Translations under genes and position numbers: made by a program
Notes under the pieces: model-generated
Databases searched by the model: none
What the model was told of the DNA's origin: nothing
Seen by the model: the letters and a program-made list of their open reading frames with translations, nothing else
Part shown: one piece after another, positions 14,269 through 18,603 of the stretch
Position numbering within the stretch: the stretch's first letter is position 1
Layout of the letters: each line of letters begins with the position of its first letter
From: DATARH01 sp035504075
GTDB lineage: Bacteria > Pseudomonadota > Alphaproteobacteria > ATCC43930 > CGMCC-115725
Direction of reading: 5' to 3'
DNA: 18,603 nucleotides
Assembly: GCA_035504075.1 (NCBI GenBank)
Contig: DATJSO010000235.1
Coordinates: 1-18,603, forward strand

Positions 14269-14594
14269 TCGGCGCCGACGATCTGCTGGGCCGCGTTGCC
14301 GGCCTCGAACGCGCAGAACTTGTGCGCTGGATCGAAAATCGCTGGATCGTGCCGGACGAGCGGGGCGGCGGCTGGGTATTTCGCGAGGTCGACATCGCGC
14401 GGGTCGAGTTGATCCTCGATATCCGCCGCCAATTCGCCGTCGATGACGAGGCGATGCCGCTGATCCTTGGGCTCATCGACCAGGTCTACAGCCTGCGCCG
14501 CGAAATGCGCCGGTTGTGCGAGGCGCTTGAGAGGCAGCCCGCCGATATCCGGGCGGCGATCAGCCGCGCCCTGGCGCCCGGCGGCGGACGCTAG
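14265..14594 (+). CDS. cbpM: CbpM-like chaperone modulator (MerR-like)
   Basis: A 109-residue protein overlapping the cbpA stop by four bases. The N-terminal half (LERAELVRWIENRWIVPDERGGGWVFREVDIARVELILDIRR) is a MerR-like fold with the Trp-Ile...W pattern of CbpM. The C-terminal half (LILGLIDQVYSLRREMRRLCEALE) is a probable coiled coil. CbpM of E. coli binds the J domain of CbpA and inhibits its action on DnaK; the gene order here argues for the same role. Similarity is at the level of fold and pattern rather than long identical stretches. Its TAG stop shares the CTAG tetramer with the convergent exonuclease gene. Confidence 0.82.
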   Translation: MIGADDLLGRVAGLERAELVRWIENRWIVPDERGGGWVFREVDIARVELILDIRRQFAVDDEAMPLILGLIDQVYSLRREMRRLCEALERQPADIRAAISRALAPGGGR

Positions 14595-15430
14595 CCGGCG
14601 CTCGCCGCCCGCTCCGCCAGCCGCTCGGCAAGGCGGCCGAGTTGCCAGTCGAGCGCCAGCGCGGCAGCCCGGTCCCATGTCGGCTTATGATCCGGCAGCG
14701 GCGGGATCGGCGCCCCGCGGTCCATCGTCGCGATGCGACGATAGATACGCAATTGCTCTGCCTGGCCGGCAAGCTCACCGGCCGCGAACGCGTCTTCCAG
14801 CGTCGCGTACTTGCGCAGCAATGCCGCAGCTCCTTTCGGGCCGATGCCGCGTGCGCCCGGCAGCCGGTCCGACGGGTCGCCGCGCAGCGCGATGAAATCG
14901 GGCACCTGCCGCGGCTCGACGCCGTAACGAGCGCGCACCCCGGCCGGGCCGATGCGGGCGATCTCGCCAGCCTTGACCGGTTGCAGGATCGTCGTCTGCG
15001 CCGAAGCGAGCTGAAAGGCGTCGCGGTCGCCGCTCGCGACAAGGCACCGCCCGCCCCTCGCCTCCTCGGCGGCGGCTGCGGCGGCGAGAAAATCGTCGGC
15101 CTCGTACCCGGCCGCCTTGGCGTTGGCAAAGCCGCAGGCGGCGACAAATTCGGGAAGGATTTCCAGCTGCTCGACCAGCTCGTCGGCGAACTGCCGGCCG
15201 GCCTGATAGGCCGGCAACAACGCCTGGCGGTAGGTCGGGGCGCCAACCGTGTCCCAGCCGACCAGCATCGCCCGCGGCCGCTCGTCCTGATGGAACCGCA
15301 GCAGGAAATTGGCGAGGCCGACGATTGCGCCGGCGCCGCGCCCATCCCTGCGCCGTATCGATTTCGGCAGCGCGTGATAGGCGCGGTGCGCGAAATTGTC
15401 GCCGTCGATGACGAGCAGCGGCCGGCCCAT
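14591..15430 (-). CDS. Standalone 5'-3' exonuclease (PolI N-terminal/FEN family)
   Basis: A 279-residue nuclease equal to the N-terminal 5' nuclease domain of DNA polymerase I, with no polymerase part. The acidic metal ligands are visible: Asp9 and Asp11 (VIDGDNFAHRAYH), Asp60 (GWDT), Glu110/Asp112/Asp113 (GYEADDFL), Asp135/Asp137 (ASGDRDAF) and Asp185/Asp188 (RGDPSDRLPG). The arch residues PTYRQALLPAYQAGR follow the family. GARGIGPKGAAALL is the helix-3-turn-helix DNA-binding motif. It should remove 5' flaps or RNA primers. It is the last gene of the ygfZ-alkB operon; its ATG shares one base with the alkB stop (TGATG). It ends on the same CTAG as cbpM. E. coli Xni is a comparable standalone protein but lacks some ligands; here all seem present. 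Confidence 0.9.
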   Translation of the reverse strand: MGRPLLVIDGDNFAHRAYHALPKSIRRRDGRGAGAIVGLANFLLRFHQDERPRAMLVGWDTVGAPTYRQALLPAYQAGRQFADELVEQLEILPEFVAACGFANAKAAGYEADDFLAAAAAAEEARGGRCLVASGDRDAFQLASAQTTILQPVKAGEIARIGPAGVRARYGVEPRQVPDFIALRGDPSDRLPGARGIGPKGAAALLRKYATLEDAFAAGELAGQAEQLRIYRRIATMDRGAPIPPLPDHKPTWDRAAALALDWQLGRLAERLAERAASAG

Positions 15431-16008
15431 CAGGCGCTCCGCATCGTGCGGAAGGTGACCGAATAGCGCAATTCCTCGACCGGCGGGATGCTGTGCTCCC
15501 AGTCATCGCGGGCAACGCCGCGCAGCAGATAGGCCGAGCGCGGCGCAAGAATGATCGAACGCCGCTGCCAGCGGGCGTCGCTTTTGCGACGAAAGCGGAA
15601 GCGGCAGGCGGCGGCCACCGAAATCCCGACGACGTCGCCGAATGCCGGCCGGTCGCGATGCCAGCCGATCGCCGCGCCGGGCCGATATTCGGTGACCAGC
15701 GCATGTTCGAGCGCCGCCGGCGGCAGTCCGGCAAAACCGGCGGCGCGGTCGCGCAGCGGCAGCAGATAATCGGGGATCGCCTCGACCCGGTGCACGGCGC
15801 GGTCGGCAAAATCGTAGCGCATCCCGAACGAGACGACCCGCCGCTTGCCCAGATACCCGCGAAACTCGAATTCGCGCAGCGGCAGGCCGTGAAGCCGCGC
15901 GATCAACTCGGTTTCTTCCGCCCGCGACACGATCGCCGGGAGGTAGGCAAAGCCTTGCGGCGCGGCAGTGCCCGGCGCGTCGATCAAACTCAACTGCGGC
16001 GCGGTCAT
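15430..16008 (-). CDS. alkB: AlkB-like Fe(II)/2-oxoglutarate-dependent dioxygenase
   Basis: A 192-residue dioxygenase of the AlkB family, which removes alkyl groups from nucleic-acid bases by oxidation. The iron ligands are His117 and Asp119 (IGWHRDRP) and His172 (DWEHSIPP). The 2-oxoglutarate-binding arginines are in RYSVTFR (Arg181, Arg187). The strand before the HxD reads VTEYRPGAAIGWHRD. The nucleotide-recognition lid is short. The match is closer to the ALKBH-like branch of small bacterial proteins than to E. coli AlkB (216 residues), so the substrate (DNA, RNA or protein) is open. The start ATG 16008 directly touches the ygfZ stop. Being packed with ygfZ and an exonuclease suggests a repair role. 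No SOS box is seen nearby. Confidence 0.9.
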   Translation of the reverse strand: MTAPQLSLIDAPGTAAPQGFAYLPAIVSRAEETELIARLHGLPLREFEFRGYLGKRRVVSFGMRYDFADRAVHRVEAIPDYLLPLRDRAAGFAGLPPAALEHALVTEYRPGAAIGWHRDRPAFGDVVGISVAAACRFRFRRKSDARWQRRSIILAPRSAYLLRGVARDDWEHSIPPVEELRYSVTFRTMRSA

Positions 16009-16896
16009 TTAGGCTTCGGCGACGCGCATCCACGGCGGCCGGACCGGCGTCAGAACAGCGCCGTCCGCCGTCATCCGGCGGCCGTCGGCGATCGCGTCGA
16101 GGCGCAACAGCGCAAGGCCGAGCCCGTCCTGCGAGGAGCGCATCTCGCCGGCCTCCTGTCCGCCTGCCGTCAGCATCGTGCCGGGGACAGGCGCCTCGCC
16201 GTCGATCTCAACCGGAAACAACCGCCGCTTGATCAAGCCGCGATACTTTGTGCGGGCGGTCAATTCCTGCCCGACATAGCAGCCCTTCTGCCAATCGACG
16301 CCGTTCAGTTCGTCGAAGCCCGCCTCCAGCAGGATCGATTTTTCCGCCACCAGATCGCGGCTGCCGTCGGGCACGCCAAGCGCCAGGCGATGCCGGTCAT
16401 AGCCGGCGGCCTCGGCTGGCGCGAAGCGCTGTTGCAGGTCGGCGATGCGCTCGCGACCGGCAATGATCCTGCCGCCGAGCGCGGCAAGGCGCGGGTCCGT
16501 CAGCGCAACGCCGCCCTCGCAGGGCTGCGCCGCCCCTTCCCGCGCCGGTAGACCCAGGGCGGCGAGCGCGGCATCGCCGAACACGGCGGCAACCGCCAGT
16601 TCCGGTCGCTCGACGATATCGACCTTGGCGCGCAGCCGGTACATCGACAGGCGGCGCTTCAGGTCGGCCAGCCGCGCCGCCTCGGCATCGAGCCGGATCT
16701 CGTCGTCCTGCTCGATCATGATGAAATCGTGCAGGTACTTTCCCTGTGCGGTCAGCAGGGCGGCGTAGACCGCGCGGTCGGCCGCGAGCTTCCCGACATC
16801 GTTCGACACAAGCCCCTGCAGAAAGCCGCGCCGGTCCGGCCCTGCCACGGCAAGGACGCCGCGCGCCGCGAGAATCGTAAAGCTTGGCTGTGCCAT
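16009..16896 (-). CDS. ygfZ: YgfZ/GcvT-like folate-binding protein (Fe-S cluster assembly)
   Basis: A 295-residue protein of the YgfZ family, relatives of the glycine-cleavage T-protein that use folate to help build or repair 4Fe-4S clusters in certain enzymes (MiaB is the known client in E. coli; IBA57 is the mitochondrial relative). The diagnostic motif KGCYVGQE is at 204-211 with the essential Cys206. The N-terminal part (LAVAGPDRRGFLQGLVSNDV, ALLTAQGKYLHDFIMI) and the ELTARTKYRGLIKRRL segment are typical. It heads the three-gene minus-strand operon and is divergent from the glycosyltransferase gene; the 75-base gap between holds their promoters. No strong ribosome site precedes ATG 16896. 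Confidence 0.94.
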   Translation of the reverse strand: MAQPSFTILAARGVLAVAGPDRRGFLQGLVSNDVGKLAADRAVYAALLTAQGKYLHDFIMIEQDDEIRLDAEAARLADLKRRLSMYRLRAKVDIVERPELAVAAVFGDAALAALGLPAREGAAQPCEGGVALTDPRLAALGGRIIAGRERIADLQQRFAPAEAAGYDRHRLALGVPDGSRDLVAEKSILLEAGFDELNGVDWQKGCYVGQELTARTKYRGLIKRRLFPVEIDGEAPVPGTMLTAGGQEAGEMRSSQDGLGLALLRLDAIADGRRMTADGAVLTPVRPPWMRVAEA

Positions 16897-16953
16897 CAGC
16901 TAGAGGTAGAGGCGGGCGGTTTGCTTGGCAAGACGCGATGCGCCCGCTAAGAA

Positions 16954-16965
16954 GACCCCGGGGTC
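16954..16965. promoter_or_regulatory. Perfect 12-bp palindrome before the GT9 gene
   Basis: GACCCCGGGGTC lies seven bases before the glycosyltransferase ATG in the 75-base divergent gap. Its GGGG may double as a poor ribosome site; no other Shine-Dalgarno sequence is present. If bound by a protein or folded in RNA it would cover the initiation region. GC-rich palindromes of this size can arise by chance in such DNA. Confidence 0.25.
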
Positions 16966-16971
16966 CTTGCC

Positions 16972-17928
16972 ATGCGCATCCTGTTTGTGACCGCGACCCG
17001 CATCGGCGACGCCGTGTTGTCGACGGGATTGCTGTCCCATCTCGTCGAGCATCATCCGCGGGCGCGCCTGACGATTGCGGCGGGGCCGGCGGCGGCACCG
17101 CTGTTCGCGGCAGTGCCGCGGCTGGAACGGCTGCTGACCGTCGAGAAGCGGCGGTGGTCGCTGCACTGGCTGCCGCTCTACGCCGGCGTTGTGCGGCAAC
17201 GCTGGGACCTCGTCGTCGATCTGCGCGGCTCGGCGCTCGCGTGGCTGCTGCGTGCCGGTGAGCGCCGCGTCATGGCGAAGGGCGATCCGGCTGAACACCG
17301 AGTGCGGCAGCTCGCGCGCCTGTTCAGTCTCGATCCGCCGCCGGCCCCGCGCTTATGGACCGCGGCCTGTCACGAGCGCGCGGCCGACGCGCTGCTGCCG
17401 CCTGGGCCGGCGGTGCTGGCGATCGGCCCGGCCGCGAACTGGCGCGGCAAGGAGTGGCGCGCCGAGCGCTTTGCCGAGCTGGCGCATCGCCTCACCGCCG
17501 GCGATGGCCCGTTGCCCGGCGCCCGCGTCGCCGTTTTGGCCGCGGCGCACGAGCGGCCGCAGGCCGCGCCGCTGCTGGCGGCGCTTTCGGGCCGGGCGAT
17601 CGACCTCGTCGGCGCGGCCGATCTGCTGACCGCGGCAGCTGTGTTGCGGCGCGTTTCGCTGTTCATCGGCAACGACACCGGGCTCATGCATATCGCCGCC
17701 GCCTGCGGCACGCCGACACTGGGGCTGTTCGGGCCGAGCCCGGTCGAGCAGTATGCGCCATGGGGGCGATGCACGGCCGCCGTCCGCACGGCGAAGACGC
17801 GCGAGGACCTGTTCGGACCCGATTTCGACCACCGCACGACCGGAACGCTGATGGACAGCCTGTCGGTCGATATGGCGGAGACGGCGGCGCGCGCCCTGTG
17901 GTGCCGCGCGGCGAGCGCCGCCGCATGA
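16972..17928 (+). CDS. Glycosyltransferase family 9 protein (heptosyltransferase-like)
   Basis: A 318-residue GT-B glycosyltransferase of family 9, the family of LPS heptosyltransferases (WaaC, WaaF, WaaQ). The N-terminal motif RIGDAVLSTGLLSHL contains Asp13, the probable catalytic base. The C-terminal donor-binding block is FIGNDTGLMHIAAACGTPTLGLFGPSP (from residue 231). VLAIGPAANWRGKEWRAERFAELAHRL is the other conserved strand-loop region. It should act at the cytoplasmic face of the inner membrane on the lipopolysaccharide core. Heptose as donor is inferred from the family; other sugars are possible. Its stop overlaps the start of the next glycosyltransferase (ATGA), so both act in one pathway. 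Confidence 0.92.
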   Translation: MRILFVTATRIGDAVLSTGLLSHLVEHHPRARLTIAAGPAAAPLFAAVPRLERLLTVEKRRWSLHWLPLYAGVVRQRWDLVVDLRGSALAWLLRAGERRVMAKGDPAEHRVRQLARLFSLDPPPAPRLWTAACHERAADALLPPGPAVLAIGPAANWRGKEWRAERFAELAHRLTAGDGPLPGARVAVLAAAHERPQAAPLLAALSGRAIDLVGAADLLTAAAVLRRVSLFIGNDTGLMHIAAACGTPTLGLFGPSPVEQYAPWGRCTAAVRTAKTREDLFGPDFDHRTTGTLMDSLSVDMAETAARALWCRAASAAA

Positions 17929-18603
17929 CGATCGCGGCATCAGAGCCGGCTGTCGCCGGCGCCGCGGGCGGCGGAAAGCCGCTGTTGTCGGCCCTGGTCG
18001 TCGCGCGCAACGAGGAAGCGCAGCTTGCCGACTGCCTGGCGCGCCTCGGGTTTGCCGACGAGATCGTCGTCGTGCTCGATCGCTGCGAGGACGCGTCGCC
18101 GGCCATCGCGCGCCGCTTCACCGACCACATCGTCGAGGGCGCATGGGAACGCGAAGGGCCGCGGCGCAATGCCGGCATCGCCGCCTGCCGCGGCGAATGG
18201 ATCGTCGAGATCGATGCCGACGAGCGGGTCGACAGCGCGCTTGCCGCCGAGCTGCGCGCCGTCGCCGCCACTTCGGCGGCCGACTGGCACCTGATCCCGG
18301 TCGACAATTACATTGGCGATCATCTCGTCCGCTGGGGTTGGGGCGCGTCATTCGGCCGCTCGGCGCATGCCGGCCTGTTTCGACGGGAAGCGAAGAGCTG
18401 GGGTGCGGGACGCGTGCACCCGGCCGTCGCGCTGACAGGCCGGCCGGGACCGATGCTGAACGCGCGGCTCGCCCACCACGTCGATCGTAATATTTCCGAC
18501 ATGCTGCGCCGCCTCGATCGCTATTCCAGCGCCCGCGCGGCCGATCTGCGCGATTCGGGCGATATCGGCAGCTTCGGCCATAACGTCCGGCGGATGTTTT
18601 CGC
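17925..18603 (+). CDS. Glycosyltransferase family 2 protein, WaaE/KdtX-like (partial, cut by right edge)
   Basis: An open frame of 226 complete codons running off the window. After a flexible Ala/Gly-rich start, residues 20-100 form a GT-A Rossmann-like domain: LSALVVARNEEAQLADCL (donor-binding strand), DEIVVVLDRCEDAS, and EWIVEIDADERV containing the metal-binding Asp-Ala-Asp at 97-99. Further on, GLFRREAKSWGAGRVHPAV is characteristic of the small GT2 group around WaaE/KdtX, which add a sugar to the inner core of lipopolysaccharide. The four-base overlap with the GT9 gene gives strong support for translation from ATG 17925. The C-terminal region is missing, so length and membrane segments cannot be judged. 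Confidence 0.88.
   Translation, partial: MTIAASEPAVAGAAGGGKPLLSALVVARNEEAQLADCLARLGFADEIVVVLDRCEDASPAIARRFTDHIVEGAWEREGPRRNAGIAACRGEWIVEIDADERVDSALAAELRAVAATSAADWHLIPVDNYIGDHLVRWGWGASFGRSAHAGLFRREAKSWGAGRVHPAVALTGRPGPMLNARLAHHVDRNISDMLRRLDRYSSARAADLRDSGDIGSFGHNVRRMFS

Noticed and set aside
12923..14678. Several long minus-strand open frames opposite the protease, cbpA and cbpM genes
   Set aside because: All lack recognisable domains, while the plus strand encodes clear, full-length families with overlapping stop/start codons.
1..18603. Search for CRISPR arrays, insertion sequences, integrases, toxin-antitoxin or defence genes, tRNA and rRNA
   Set aside because: No regularly spaced repeats, transposase or integrase motifs, or tRNA-like sequence with CCA-end or T-arm consensus were seen. 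The cloverleaf-like repeat at 7610-7684 lacks the tRNA invariant bases.

Overview
The window is GC-rich, densely coded bacterial chromosome. It most likely comes from an alphaproteobacterium of the Hyphomicrobiales (Rhizobiales), in the Bradyrhizobium/Xanthobacteraceae neighbourhood. The clues are a LexA with the N-terminus typical of that order and the alphaproteobacterial SOS operator GAAC-N7-GAAC in front of it, a Usg-family gene, an HpnM-type protein of hopanoid-making bacteria, a CbpA/CbpM pair, and an intergenic palindromic repeat of the kind scattered through Bradyrhizobium-like genomes. I see no phage, transposon, CRISPR, tRNA or rRNA. No intergenic stretch exceeds 300 bases.

Layout. 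(1) 1-1695: a minus-strand pair, a cupin cut by the left edge that resembles manganese-dependent hydroxynitrile lyases, and a DUF2255 protein. They are transcribed away from a LysR regulator, with an operator-like region between. (2) 1835-6464: a complete branched-chain-amino-acid-type ABC importer in the order permease, permease, binding protein, ATPase, ATPase, with overlapping or nearly touching genes. (3) 6658-9317: an NAD-dependent epimerase/dehydratase, a palindromic repeat, then a tandem-domain NIPSNAP protein and a nucleoside hydrolase on the minus strand. Together with the importer this looks like an uptake-and-catabolism neighbourhood of unknown substrate. (4) 9402-11571: lexA with a self-regulating promoter, an HpnM/Ttg2 family periplasmic protein, and a DUF1178 zinc-ribbon protein. 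(5) 11627-14594: usg on the minus strand, then a protein-quality-control block on the plus strand: a periplasmic Do-type protease with a candidate heat-shock promoter, CbpA and CbpM. (6) 14591-16896, minus strand: a tightly packed operon ygfZ - alkB-like dioxygenase - standalone 5'-3' exonuclease, which joins iron-sulphur-enzyme maintenance with DNA repair. (7) 16972-18603: a GT9 heptosyltransferase-type gene overlapping a GT2 gene that runs off the right edge, probably a lipopolysaccharide-core locus.

Most genes belong to well-known families, and I found no convincing new defence or mobile system. The parts most worth a second look are the metal-ligand match of the edge cupin to hydroxynitrile lyases, the four-stem cloverleaf-like repeat at 7610-7684, the 18-bp near-perfect palindrome before the epimerase gene, the candidate RpoH promoter of the protease gene, and the ygfZ-alkB-exonuclease operon.
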